Shown here one piece after another: positions 35,474-47,171 of a stretch of DNA of 64,000 bases. The position numbers and the translations under genes are program-made. Numbering within the stretch: position 1 is the first letter of the stretch; every line of letters begins with the position of its first letter. The stretch covers positions 52,168,982 to 52,232,981 of the forward strand of contig OY986439.1 in the NCBI GenBank assembly GCA_963920525.1. Reading direction: 5' to 3'. This DNA is from Dichetophora obliterata. Taxonomy: Eukaryota; Arthropoda; Insecta; Diptera; Sciomyzidae. The notes beneath the pieces are model-generated. The model saw nothing but the letters and a program-made list of their open reading frames with translations. It made no database searches and was not told where the DNA came from.

Positions 35474-36447
35474 TTGCCTCAGAGGATATTTTTAAAGTAT
35501 ATTGAATCAATCGATGAGGATTTTAGCGCTGGACCAGATGGAACTCCTGCCGCAGTGTTAAAACAATGCGGCTCCATTTTGTGTCAGCCACTCTTGTTAC
35601 TTTTTAATAACGTAATTAATGAGTGTAATTTTCCTCTTTTTTGGAAAAAATCTTATATCAGTCCTATTTACAAAACAGGATGCAGGAATGACGTCAATAA
35701 TTATAGGCCTATCGCTAAATTGTCTTTGATTCCTAAACTTTTTGAGCGACTAGTGTACGATCGAGTGAAAATTCACTGTGGGCAAGTCATGACAACTCGT
35801 CAGCATGGTTTTGTTACTGGCAGATCCACTGTGTCAAAAGGAACAATTTTATTTTTGATTACAAAATTAAAGATACTGCTTTAAGTCGTGTAACTACCGT
35901 GAAAGACCTTGGTATATGCATGGATTCTAAGTTATTGTTTAACATGCATATTGATAGAATTTGTAAAAAAGCGTCTTCTATGCTTGGTTTTATAAAACGG
36001 TGGGCCAAAGAGTTTGATAGCTAAATAACAACTACAACTCTGTATTATTCAATCGTGCGTCCTAACTTGGAGTACGCAAGTCAAGTATGGTTCCCACATT
36101 ACAATGTGCATGTTGATCGTATGGTAAGAATTCAAAAACGTTTTGTTCGGTTTGCTCTGAGAGGCTTGAGTGGAACTGACACATTTAATCTTCCTCCATA
36201 TGAGGATCGTTTAAAATTATTAAAGATGCAATCTTTAAGTGAGAGAAGGAAATCTGCTGATATCGTATACTTACACCGTCCTATAACTGGTGTATTCGAT
36301 TCTCCAGAACTTCTTTCTCTTATAAATTTTAACACTAACCGTAGAACCGTCGAATTTCCTTTTTTTATTCTTATTTGTCAATTTAAGATGGCTGCGCATT
36401 GTTTGGTAAATATATTTATACATAAAAGTTGCATATTGAAATACTAA
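35474..36447 (+). pseudogene. non-LTR reverse transcriptase fragment with core deletion
   Basis: The first part reads SAGPDGTPAAVLKQCG, PIYKTGCRNDVNNYRPIAKLSLIPKLFERLVYDR and RQHGFVTGRST, RT motifs 1-2a of CR1/Jockey-group LINEs. At about 35835-35890 the sequence jumps to TVKDLGICMDSKLLFNMHID and, after a stop (36022-36024), PNLEYASQVWFPHY and the C-terminal domain (ERRKSADIVYL). The whole catalytic core with the FADD box is deleted. It lies inside element B; whether it inserted there or was captured cannot be told. Confidence 0.75.
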
Positions 36448-36669
36448 TTTCCAATTGTAAAGAAACACTTGGAAAAGCTTATTCAAATACTAATTTCCAA
36501 TTGTAAAGAAGCACTTAAATTAAACTTATAGCAAGGAATATTTTTCCAAGGGATCGTTTTCGTTTATTCTACAATAACTTGTAAGCATTTTCCAATAGTA
36601 ATCTAAAGCTTTTTCCAAGCTTGATGCTTCCTATTCTAAGCTTGTTTAAAACTTATTCCAAGCTTGTTT
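36440..36669. repeat. short tandem repeats inside element B
   Basis: AAATACTAATTTCCAATTG is present twice (36438-36456 and 36485-36503) with following AAAGAARCACTT. CCAAGCTT/AAGCTTGTTT motifs recur at 36617, 36640 and 36658. Confidence 0.65.
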
Positions 36670-36884
36670 GGCTGATTGGGTAGCTTCAGTGGTTCAGCCG
36701 TGATGGTCAAAAATACATACGCACCAACGTTAAGATTATACCTTGAATTTTGTTCCTTTTTTTATGAATTTTTTACGATAAATTTTTTGTATAAAAACGT
36801 ATAAATGTGAGACCGGTCTTAGGTTAAATCGGGTAGGAAATTTAATTTTTTGCATCAGTTTTGTTCTAACTGTGCACGTTTATA

Positions 36885-37119
36885 CAAGGTGCCGCAAAAG
36901 TAACCTTGCGATGTTCAATATTCCAATATTTCAATATTCAATGTTCAATATTCAATATGACCAATATTCCGCGTTCTGGAGCAGTGTAGCGTAACATTGT
37001 TTATTAACGTGTATTTCGCATGTGTTTACTACATAAATGTCAAAACAGAACTGACATTAGGGGCCAATCGCAAAATTTATAGCATTTTCTGATAGGAGGA
37101 TTACTTTTGCGCCACCTTG
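36885..37119. mobile_element. 235-bp MITE, TSD TA (Tc1/mariner type)
   Basis: The left end CAAGGTGCCGCAAAAGTAAC and right end (reversed) CAAGGTGGCGCAAAAGTAAT are TIRs. TA flanks both ends. The empty site is seen in the opposite arm of element B near 34860. It contains CAATATT-rich short repeats. The left breakpoint of the 5.2-kb tandem duplication falls 9 bp inside this TIR. Confidence 0.85.
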
Positions 37120-37318
37120 TATACAGAAATTTTTTTGAAAAAAGTCGCAAAATTGAAGATGTGATAGGGTAAAGTGCACCCCTATCGCCCTTTTTTTGAT
37201 TTTTTTTAATAACTTTTCATGTCCGATCCGAAAATCGCCTAGGCAACATACATTTTTTTACCTCCATATAAATCGAGCCAGCCTAATGTATGCATGTATG
37301 TTCATCTGTTCTTTCCTC

Positions 37319-37620
37319 ACTTCTAAACTACTTATCATAACTTGAAAAATGGGTTATTGTTGGCAGCGGTTTAGGCTGGTTATAGGCTATGTGACGTCAA
37401 ATTGAATTGATTATGGCGCCCTCTAGTGGACATAAAATCAACTAAACGCCTAACTTCTGAACAACTTATCATAATTTGACGAATAAGGTATCGTTAGAAG
37501 CGTTTTGATCGTCCGCTGGTAAAAGGCTATGTGACGCTACATTTAATTGAATATAGCGCCCTCTAGAGGACAGAAAGTTAGCTTAAACCCTAACTTCTGA
37601 ACTACTTGTCATAATTTGAC
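37319..37620 (+). repeat. ~135-140-bp tandem repeat, about two and a half units
   Basis: AACTACTTATCATAA/AACAACTTATCATAATTTGAC/AACTACTTGTCATAATTTGAC recur at about 37325, 37460 and 37600. Between them GGCTATGTGACG and GCGCCCTCTAGWGGACA occur twice. Duplicated at 42498-42799. Confidence 0.8.
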
Positions 37621-39507
37621 AAAATATGATCATAGTCATGTTCAGCAAACAATACATTCTAACAGTAGCTAGCTATCATAAGCTTTAGGGCAAAGTGCAT
37701 CACGCTATACATCTAGGGGGCAACATATGTCCATATACATGAGGTGGCAAACTACCACGTATATCTTCTGAACATCACTATGAATTTGTATTAAATACAA
37801 TATAAAGTCGGTTAAAAATATATTATGTTAAGTTGTTTATTTAATAGACAAAAAAGATTAAATAGTTTGTACATAACCATTTCACAGAGTATTTTCTTGT
37901 TTCATACTTCTTAGAGCGTTATTTTAAGTAGTCGGGTCTTAGTTTTTTAAACTTATTTTATTAAATACGAAGGTATGCCCTCACCCTTAACAATACAACA
38001 ATTGAAAGTAAAGAATGCGTACTTTTTTATGAACTTTGTCAAGAAATCGGACAGCAATCCAAACAGAGAATTAATTCCCCGATAAGTTCCTGATTCCTCG
38101 TCATCTGATTAGTCAGCGTTAAAATCGAATATAATTCTATGATAATTCGAAATATGACAATATAATATAATTGAGGATGCAAAATTAATTTTCACTCGAT
38201 GAAACATTTTCAAATTTTTTTTCTTCTAATTTTTCCCGCATCGGCTAGGGGCACCAAGTTGCTTACACTGCCTTATGGATAATGCAGCCCTGGTTGTTGT
38301 TGCAACCTGTTGCTTCATGAACTTATTTGACATTAAGCTCAAAACATAAATCTAAAATAAATATAATTAAATACATACTATAGTATTTAAAATACGCCAT
38401 AATTAACTTTTCATAAAAACAATGTAGTTTTGAGACCTATTTGCATTATTGATTTTTAAAAAGTGGAAATTATATCAAAATTTTAAAATTTTTCAATATT
38501 TCTATACTAAGTTTTAAAAATTGAAATACCTACAAAATATAATGACTTTTACAATTATGTAAAGGTACATTTTTTTGAGCTGTGAGAGAGTAACATAATA
38601 CATATGAACCGGTTTACACATGAACCGGTTTTTTTTACCACATTTCGCCATTTTGAGAGTATGTTAAGAAATAAAAATTTGAATTTTTTTTTTTAATTTT
38701 CACCGGCTAACAATCTTTAATAGGTTTCGTTAAAATATTAATTTTTTTTTTATTTGTAAAATCATGAAATACAAAATACAAGAAATGCTTTAAAAAAGCA
38801 TACTAACAATTTTTTCCAGCAAATCGTTCAAGAATTATACGCATTTAAATATGTACCCACTCAAAAATTTTAGAGGGATCACAATATCCCATATTTATAT
38901 AATCAATATGTACCCATTTTATAGTAAATTTTTTATTTTGGCAATCTTTGAATCATTTTGTTTAATTTTAAAATATGATTATATTAAGTACCGATATATA
39001 TTAAAGTAAAACAAGTATATTGCTAGTAAATGCCAACTTTTTTGTATAGTCAACAAGTATTTGATTTTTCTTTTTTTTTATCATTATTTGTTGTCCACAT
39101 CATCTATTAAAAAAAAGACATAAATGCAATATATTATTTTTATCATCATGTGTTCATCACGTCAAATAAAACACAAAATAAAGTATACAACAGCGACTTG
39201 ATATCGTTTTCCTATTTCTTAAAAGTAAAAAATAAAAGAAAAACGAAAATATTACAAAACCAAAAATATAGCTAAAAATAACTCCTACATATATAAGATA
39301 ATATTACTCGGTTATACAGTCGCAAAGATAGCATTTGTAAGGCAAAGTTTTTTAGAATGACCGCTTTAAATAGATTCACCTTATTTTGAAACAAGTTGCA
39401 GCAATACTTTTAGCTGACACTTTGTGTTTAACCCCTTGAAGGCATAAGCTATATGTCACAGAAATATTTTGTTTGTTATTGTGATTTCTGCTATTATGAT
39501 TATTTCA
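37621..39507. other. AT-rich stretch, no gene recognised
   Basis: No open frame over 60 codons. It contains a direct/palindromic pair ATGAACCGGTTTACACATGA around 38604-38630. It occurs again at 42800-44686. Confidence 0.5.
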
Positions 39508-39948
39508 TGCTTGTAAAAATTTGTCGGTAATGACATTGTAATGCAGAACTGTAAGAGAGGTGCAGAACAAAATCTTGTTTGTGCTTAAATTATTTCCTTT
39601 TCATTGTTCAAACAACAGCTTGAATTTACTCGTCTGTGGAGAAATATCGTGTTTTCTAGCAGATAGTTTTGCAGTGAAGTGTGTTTTTCAAAATTATTAA
39701 TTTGTATGTTTAAGCTTGAACAAATAAAATGACTAAGTATTTTTAAACATAAATTCTGAAATGTTCGATAAAAGGTCCCGCCTGTAAAAAACTGTCTGTG
39801 ATGACATTGTAATGCAGAACTGTAAACGGAAACAAAATCCTGTTTGTACTCACATTATATTATTTTCATTGTTCAAATAACAGTTTGACTTTATTCGTCT
39901 ATGTAGTAACATCGTGTTTTAAAACAGGAAGCTTTGCAGTGAATTGAT

Positions 39949-40577
39949 GGTCTGTTCCCGTACTTTTTGGACTAAAAATGTTAAAACTGTCAAAAGCGTG
40001 AGGATAAGAAAAAATCTCTCAAAAATACATAAAAACACAAAAAAATACGGGAACGTTTTTCGGACTCAAATAAGCATTTAACTTCAGTTTTTTTGCAATT
40101 TAACATGCCTCTGGTTTCCATTCCAACAGTTTTTATTTATTTCAAAGAACTTTTAATGTTTTGCAATTTCCTTGCTAGCTTGTAAACAGCTGATTTTAAG
40201 CAGTTTGACACTTTTACCATTTTTAGGTCTGTTTCCGTACTATAAAGTTTTAGTCCAATTTACCAGCTTTGCAGATTTTAGTCCGAAAAGCGTTTCCGTA
40301 CTTTTTTGTGTTTTTATCTATTTTTGAGATATTTTTTCTTATTCTTACGCCTTTGACAGTTTTAACATTTTTAGTCGAAAAAGTACGGGAACAAACGTTT
40401 TAAGAGAAGAAATTTCTCGGACTAAAACTTGCAACGTTTGACAGTGAGGGGAAATTTTTTACTCTCTCGATTGCACTCAATAGAGTTTGCCATTTGTTCA
40501 AGTACGGGAACGCTTTTCGGACTAAAACCTACAAAACTGGCAAATTGGACTAAAACTTTAGAGTACGGGAACAGACC
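39949..40577. mobile_element. 629-bp nested inverted-repeat element, TIR GGTCTGTTCCCGTACT
   Basis: The left end GGTCTGTTCCCGTACTTTTT and the right end (reversed) GGTCTGTTCCCGTACTCTAA match. A second internal end AGGTCTGTTTCCGTACT lies at 40225 and an inverted copy of the left end (AGTACGGGAACAAACG) at 40381-40398, so two relatives are nested. Comparison with the undisturbed repeat unit suggests a 3-bp TSD TTG with slight end asymmetry. Duplicate at 45128-45756. Confidence 0.75.
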
Positions 40578-41028
40578 TTGTGTTTGTGAAAACTATTAAT
40601 CTTTATGTTTACACCAGAGCAAAGGTTTATGTATAAAATAACAAAGTATTATGAACATTAACTTTGAAGTGCTAGATAAAAGGTAATAAATTCGTTCATT
40701 AAAATGTAAAAATTATTGTGGAAATAATTTGTGGCGTCATTTGCATTTGTTTGCTTCTTTTCGGTAAGTTCTCTTCCGTTTTCGTTGTGTATGTAGCGAA
40801 GATAGGATTTTCGTTAAATTTATTTGTGTTTTCTCAAATTTTGTGCGTCATATTTTTGTTCTCTCCTATCTTGTGCATACCTACTCTCATCGTCGCTTAC
40901 TGTGTAAGGTAAATGTCATCAGTGTCTTAGCGACCATGTCCGAGCAATTGAGAATTGTAAACAAACTTCGGAGGCCCCGCAGCTACATTGTATTTTATAA
41001 ATAATTTGTTGCGTCATGTGTCCATTTA

Positions 41029-41410
41029 GGTTAAGTTAGGTTAAGGTGGCGGCAGCAGGTCTTAAGACCAGCCCACTTAGACCATTATTGGTCCCTTGTG
41101 ATACCACAGAATGGAAGAAGGAAGTAATCAAGTGCAACTTTTATGTAGGATATTCTTAATGTGATATTAAATTTGAAGCAAGTATTATACCTTGCCCTCA
41201 GTCAAATCAAGTTACTAAGCATTCCTCTCCACACACTTTTCCTACCACCACCAACTACAACTATTCGTCGTAAATTGACGTGTTTTAAAGTTTCTTTGAT
41301 TAGAAATAAGGAAAGAAAAGTTATAGCGTAGGACCATGGCCCGGCCAGGATTCGAACCCGGGACCCCTGTGCGACAGTCAAGCGCGCTACCACTAGACTA
41401 TCGAGGCCGC
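41029..41410 (-). repeat. tRNA-Asp-like SINE, 382 bp, 14-bp TSD
   Basis: On the minus strand it begins GGCGGCCTCGATAGTCTAGT (A box), with a GTC anticodon-like loop (GACTGTCGC) and B box GGGTTCGAATCC. The body ends in TTAACCTAACTTAACC, resembling 3' tails of R1/LOA-like LINEs, so a LINE probably mobilised it. TSD CATGTGTCCATTTA lies at 41015-41028 and 41411-41424. The duplicated copy (46208-46565) has a 24-bp deletion. Confidence 0.85.
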
Positions 41411-41790
41411 CATGTGTCCATTTAACACTGGGGTAATAAATTTGTTCATAAAATTGTAAAAATTATTGTGAATATAAATTTGTGGCGTCATTTGCCTTTG
41501 TTTGCTTCTTTTAAGTGTGTTCTCTTTCGTTTTCGTTGTATTTTTGGCTTAGATACGATTTTCGTGCAATTGTTTTTGTTCTCCCAAATTTTGTGCGTAA
41601 TTTTTTTATTCTCTCCTATCTTGTGCATACCTACTCCCACCGCCGCTTACTGTGTAAGGTAGAAGACATCAGTGTTTTAGCGGCCATGTCTGAGCAAATG
41701 TAGTTGAGAAGTGTAAACAAGCTTTTGATGCCTCGCAGCTACATTGTTTTTAAGAAATAACTGGTTACGTCATGTGTACATTTACCACTG

Positions 41791-42072
41791 GGTTTGTATA
41801 ATAGGTACATACAGCTGTTGCCAACTAATAAGAAATGCTTTTGCTATCGATACATTTTGCAAATTGTTTGAAAAATTAGCATAAAAAAGTGAATTTAGCC
41901 AAATAGCAACTAACAACTCATCAAAATATTTATTCATTAAAATTTTATTTTGAAGTGCAATCCCTGAAAATTATAACTCACACTGCGTTTGTTTGTTGGG
42001 TTTGTTACTCAATAATGCACAATTAGAGCCGTTTTTCACTCAGCAATTATAAAAGCAATAATTGCTTTCGCT
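41791..42072. other. AT-rich sequence at the end of copy 1
   Basis: Carries the left half of an inverted-repeat element (TTTTTCACTCAGCAATT...) whose right half lies beyond copy 2 at about 47320-47365, so the duplication breakpoint cuts that element. Confidence 0.5.
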
Positions 42073-45000
42073 GCAAAAGTAACCTTGCGATGTTCAATAT
42101 TCCAATATTTCAATATTCAATGTTCAATATTCAATATGACCAATATTCCGCGTTCTGGAGCAGTGTAGCGTAACATTGTTTATTAACGTGTATTTCGCAT
42201 GTGTTTACTACATAAATGTCAAAACAGAACTGACATTAGGGGCCAATCGCAAAATTTATAGCATTTTCTGATAGGAGGATTACTTTTGCGCCACCTTGTA
42301 TACAGAAATTTTTTTGAAAAAAGTCGCAAAATTGAAGATGTGATAGGGTAAAGTGCACCCCTATCGCCCTTTTTTTGATTTTTTTTAATAACTTTTCATG
42401 TCCGATCCGAAAATCGCCTAGGCAACATACATTTTTTTACCTCCATATAAATCGAGCCAGCCTAATGTATGCATGTATGTTCATCTGTTCTTTCCTCACT
42501 TCTAAACTACTTATCATAACTTGAAAAATGGGTTATTGTTGGCAGCGGTTTAGGCTGGTTATAGGCTATGTGACGTCAAATTGAATTGATTATGGCGCCC
42601 TCTAGTGGACATAAAATCAACTAAACGCCTAACTTCTGAACAACTTATCATAATTTGACGAATAAGGTATCGTTAGAAGCGTTTTGATCGTCCGCTGGTA
42701 AAAGGCTATGTGACGCTACATTTAATTGAATATAGCGCCCTCTAGAGGACAGAAAGTTAGCTTAAACCCTAACTTCTGAACTACTTGTCATAATTTGACA
42801 AAATATGATCATAGTCATGTTCAGCAAACAATACATTCTAACAGTAGCTAGCTATCATAAGCTTTAGGGCAAAGTGCATCACGCTATACATCTAGGGGGC
42901 AACATATGTCCATATACATGAGGTGGCAAACTACCACGTATATCTTCTGAACATCACTATGAATTTGTATTAAATACAATATAAAGTCGGTTAAAAATAT
43001 ATTATGTTAAGTTGTTTATTTAATAGACAAAAAAGATTAAATAGTTTGTACATAACCATTTCACAGAGTATTTTCTTGTTTCATACTTCTTAGAGCGTTA
43101 TTTTAAGTAGTCGGGTCTTAGTTTTTTAAACTTATTTTATTAAATACGAAGGTATGCCCTCACCCTTAACAATACAACAATTGAAAGTAAAGAATGCGTA
43201 CTTTTTTATGAACTTTGTCAAGAAATCGGACAGCAATCCAAACAGAGAATTAATTCCCCGATAAGTTCCTGATTCCTCGTCATCTGATTAGTCAGCGTTA
43301 AAATCGAATATAATTCTATGATAATTCGAAATATGACAATATAATATAATTGAGGATGCAAAATTAATTTTCACTCGATGAAACATTTTCAAATTTTTTT
43401 TCTTCTAATTTTTCCCGCATCGGCTAGGGGCACCAAGTTGCTTACACTGCCTTATGGATAATGCAGCCCTGGTTGTTGTTGCAACCTGTTGCTTCATGAA
43501 CTTATTTGACATTAAGCTCAAAACATAAATCTAAAATAAATATAATTAAATACATACTATAGTATTTAAAATACGCCATAATTAACTTTTCATAAAAACA
43601 ATGTAGTTTTGAGACCTATTTGCATTATTGATTTTTAAAAAGTGGAAATTATATCAAAATTTTAAAATTTTTCAATATTTCTATACTAAGTTTTAAAAAT
43701 TGAAATACCTACAAAATATAATGACTTTTACAATTATGTAAAGGTACATTTTTTTGAGCTGTGAGAGAGTAACATAATACATATGAACCGGTTTACACAT
43801 GAACCGGTTTTTTTTACCACATTTCGCCATTTTGAGAGTATGTTAAGAAATAAAAATTTGAATTTTTTTTTTTAATTTTCACCGGCTAACAATCTTTAAT
43901 AGGTTTCGTTAAAATATTAATTTTTTTTTTATTTGTAAAATCATGAAATACAAAATACAAGAAATGCTTTAAAAAAGCATACTAACAATTTTTTCCAGCA
44001 AATCGTTCAAGAATTATACGCATTTAAATATGTACCCACTCAAAAATTTTAGAGGGATCACAATATCCCATATTTATATAATCAATATGTACCCATTTTA
44101 TAGTAAATTTTTTATTTTGGCAATCTTTGAATCATTTTGTTTAATTTTAAAATATGATTATATTAAGTACCGATATATATTAAAGTAAAACAAGTATATT
44201 GCTAGTAAATGCCAACTTTTTTGTATAGTCAACAAGTATTTGATTTTTCTTTTTTTTTATCATTATTTGTTGTCCACATCATCTATTAAAAAAAAGACAT
44301 AAATGCAATATATTATTTTTATCATCATGTGTTCATCACGTCAAATAAAACACAAAATAAAGTATACAACAGCGACTTGATATCGTTTTCCTATTTCTTA
44401 AAAGTAAAAAATAAAAGAAAAACGAAAATATTACAAAACCAAAAATATAGCTAAAAATAACTCCTACATATATAAGATAATATTACTCGGTTATACAGTC
44501 GCAAAGATAGCATTTGTAAGGCAAAGTTTTTTAGAATGACCGCTTTAAATAGATTCACCTTATTTTGAAACAAGTTGCAGCAATACTTTTAGCTGACACT
44601 TTGTGTTTAACCCCTTGAAGGCATAAGCTATATGTCACAGAAATATTTTGTTTGTTATTGTGATTTCTGCTATTATGATTATTTCATGCTTGTAAAAATT
44701 TGTCGGTAATGACATTGTAATGCAGAACTGTAAGAGAGGTGCAGAACAAAATCTTGTTTGTGCTTAAATTATTTCCTTTTCATTGTTCAAACAACAGCTT
44801 GAATTTACTCGTCTGTGGAGAAATATCGTGTTTTCTAGCAGATAGTTTTGCAGTGAAGTGTGTTTTTCAAAATTATTAATTTGTATGTTTAAGCTTGAAC
44901 AAATAAAATGACTAAGTATTTTTAAACATAAATTCTGAAATGTTCGATAAAAGGTCCCGCCTGTAAAAAACTGTCTGTGATGACATTGTAATGCAGAACT

Positions 45001-45127
45001 GTAAACGGAAACAAAATCCTGTTTGTACTCACATTATATTATTTTCATTGTTCAAATAACAGTTTGACTTTATTCGTCTATGTAGTAACATCGTGTTTTA
45101 AAACAGGAAGCTTTGCAGTGAATTGAT

Positions 45128-45756
45128 GGTCTGTTCCCGTACTTTTTGGACTAAAAATGTTAAAACTGTCAAAAGCGTGAGGATAAGAAAAAATCTCTCA
45201 AAAATACATAAAAACACAAAAAAATACGGGAACGTTTTTCGGACTCAAATAAGCATTTAACTTCAGTTTTTTTGCAATTTAACATGCCTCTGGTTTCCAT
45301 TCCAACAGTTTTTATTTATTTCAAAGAACTTTTAATGTTTTGCAATTTCCTTGCTAGCTTGTAAACAGCTGATTTTAAGCAGTTTGACACTTTTACCATT
45401 TTTAGGTCTGTTTCCGTACTATAAAGTTTTAGTCCAATTTACCAGCTTTGCAGATTTTAGTCCGAAAAGCGTTTCCGTACTTTTTTGTGTTTTTATCTAT
45501 TTTTGAGATATTTTTTCTTATTCTTACGCCTTTGACAGTTTTAACATTTTTAGTCGAAAAAGTACGGGAACAAACGTTTTAAGAGAAGAAATTTCTCGGA
45601 CTAAAACTTGCAACGTTTGACAGTGAGGGGAAATTTTTTACTCTCTCGATTGCACTCAATAGAGTTTGCCATTTGTTCAAGTACGGGAACGCTTTTCGGA
45701 CTAAAACCTACAAAACTGGCAAATTGGACTAAAACTTTAGAGTACGGGAACAGACC
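45128..45756. mobile_element. duplicate of the GGTCTGTTCCCGTACT element
   Basis: Identical by eye to 39949-40577; present because of segmental duplication, not independent transposition. Confidence 0.8.
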
Positions 45757-46207
45757 TTGTGTTTGTGAAAACTATTAATCTTTATGTTTACACCAGAGCA
45801 AAGGTTTATGTATAAAATAACAAAGTATTATGAACATTAACTTTGAAGTGCTAGATAAAAGGTAATAAATTCGTTCATTAAAATGTAAAAATTATTGTGG
45901 AAATAATTTGTGGCGTCATTTGCATTTGTTTGCTTCTTTTCGGTAAGTTCTCTTCCGTTTTCGTTGTGTATGTAGCGAAGATAGGATTTTCGTTAAATTT
46001 ATTTGTGTTTTCTCAAATTTTGTGCGTCATATTTTTGTTCTCTCCTATCTTGTGCATACCTACTCTCATCGTCGCTTACTGTGTAAGGTAAATGTCATCA
46101 GTGTCTTAGCGACCATGTCCGAGCAATTGAGAATTGTAAACAAACTTCGGAGGCCCCGCAGCTACATTGTATTTTATAAATAATTTGTTGCGTCATGTGT
46201 CCATTTA

Positions 46208-46565
46208 GGTTAAGTTAGGTTAAGGTGGCGGCAGCAGGTCTTAAGACCAGCCCACTTAGACCATTATTGGTCCCTTGTGATACCACAGAATGGAAGAAGG
46301 AAGGATATTCTTAATGTGATATTAAATTTGAAGCAAGTATTATACCTTGCCCTCAGTCAAATCAAGTTACTAAGCATTCCTCTCCACACACTTTTCCTAC
46401 CACCACCAACTACAACTATTCGTCGTAAATTGACGTGTTTTAAAGTTTCTTTGATTAGAAATAAGGAAAGAAAAGTTATAGCGTAGGACCATGGCCCGGC
46501 CAGGATTCGAACCCGGGACCCCTGTGCGACAGTCAAGCGCGCTACCACTAGACTATCGAGGCCGC
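46208..46565 (-). repeat. duplicate tRNA-Asp-like SINE with 24-bp deletion
   Basis: Same TSD and promoter boxes as 41029-41410; the body lacks 24 bp after GAATGGAAGAAGGAAG. Confidence 0.85.
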
Positions 46566-47171
46566 CATGTGTCCATTTAACACTGGGGTAATAAATTTGT
46601 TCATAAAATTGTAAAAATTATTGTGAATATAAATTTGTGGCGTCATTTGCCTTTGTTTGCTTCTTTTAAGTGTGTTCTCTTTCGTTTTCGTTGTATTTTT
46701 GGCTTAGATACGATTTTCGTGCAATTGTTTTTGTTCTCCCAAATTTTGTGCGTAATTTTTTTATTCTCTCCTATCTTGTGCATACCTACTCCCACCGCCG
46801 CTTACTGTGTAAGGTAGAAGACATCAGTGTTTTAGCGGCCATGTCTGAGCAAATGTAGTTGAGAAGTGTAAACAAGCTTTTGATGCCTCGCAGCTACATT
46901 GTTTTTAAGAAATAACTGGTTACGTCATGTGTACATTTACCACTGGGTTTGTATAATAGGTACATACAGCTGTTGCCAACTAATAAGAAATGCTTTTGCT
47001 ATCGATACATTTTGCAAATTGTTTGAAAAATTAGCATAAAAAAGTGAATTTAGCCAAATAGCAACTAACAACTCATCAAAATATTTATTCATTAAAATTT
47101 TATTTTGAAGTGCAATCCCTGAAAATTATAACTCACACTGCGTTTGTTTGTTGGGTTTGTTACTCAATAAT

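Larger units (their letters stand above)
34790..37189. mobile_element. element B: TIR element nested in element A
   Basis: The left arm 34790-35046 (plus 35254-35273) and right arm 36670-36884 (plus 37120-37189) are inverted repeats starting GGGCGATAG...CTATCACATCTTC. The left arm is interrupted by a 207-bp MITE and the right arm by a 235-bp MITE; the opposite arm gives each empty site. The body between the arms holds a non-LTR RT fragment. No transposase was found. The TSD is unresolved because the flanks are A/T runs. Confidence 0.65.
31420..37285 (+). mobile_element. element A: 5.9-kb long-TIR DNA transposon with orphan transposase
   Basis: Tips TAGGCTGGGTCGATTT (left) and, reversed, TAGGCTGGCTCGATTT (right), flanked by ATGTATGT (31412-31419) and ATGTATGC (37286-37293), a probable 8-bp TSD with one mismatch. 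The left sub-terminal region (31470-31925) is repeated inverted at 34318-34765, giving ~0.5-kb TIRs. Between them lies a degenerate transposase-like gene (32510-33880). A second element (B, 34790-37189) is inserted next to the right tip. The 8-bp TSD would fit hAT-like or P-like groups, but the protein is not a hAT transposase I know. Confidence 0.7.
39508..41790 (+). repeat. tandem array of the 0.5-kb dispersed repeat (copy in first duplicate)
   Basis: Units start near 39508 (TGACATTGTAATGCAGAACT), 39778 and again (3' half only) near 41440, matching the family at 21234-22320. The second unit is split by the inverted-repeat element 39949-40577 and the region between unit 2 and the third part by the SINE at 41029-41410. 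The short open frames repeated here are DNA-similarity effects, not genes. Duplicate: 44687-46945. Confidence 0.7.
36894..42072. repeat. copy 1 of a 5.2-kb direct tandem duplication
   Basis: From GCAAAAGTAACC (36894) every sampled line recurs 5,179 bp later. Copy 1 contains part of a MITE, the right tip of element A, the 37.3-kb tandem repeat, AT-rich DNA, the 39.5-41.8-kb repeat family, an inverted-repeat element and a SINE. It ends at the junction with copy 2 at 42072/42073. Confidence 0.9.
44687..46945 (+). repeat. second copy of the 0.5-kb repeat array
   Basis: Duplicate of 39508-41790, with the same nested inverted-repeat element (45128-45756) and SINE. Confidence 0.7.

Noticed and set aside
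41336..41408. Functional tRNA-Asp gene
   Set aside because: Acceptor stem pairing is poor, no Pol III terminator follows closely, and a 14-bp TSD plus a non-tRNA body show it is a SINE.
40718..41703. Small conserved open frames (repeated at 45897-46858) as possible genes
   Set aside because: Similarity between them follows the DNA repeat units; a frame in one unit is not preserved in the related units at 21.2-22.3 kb.
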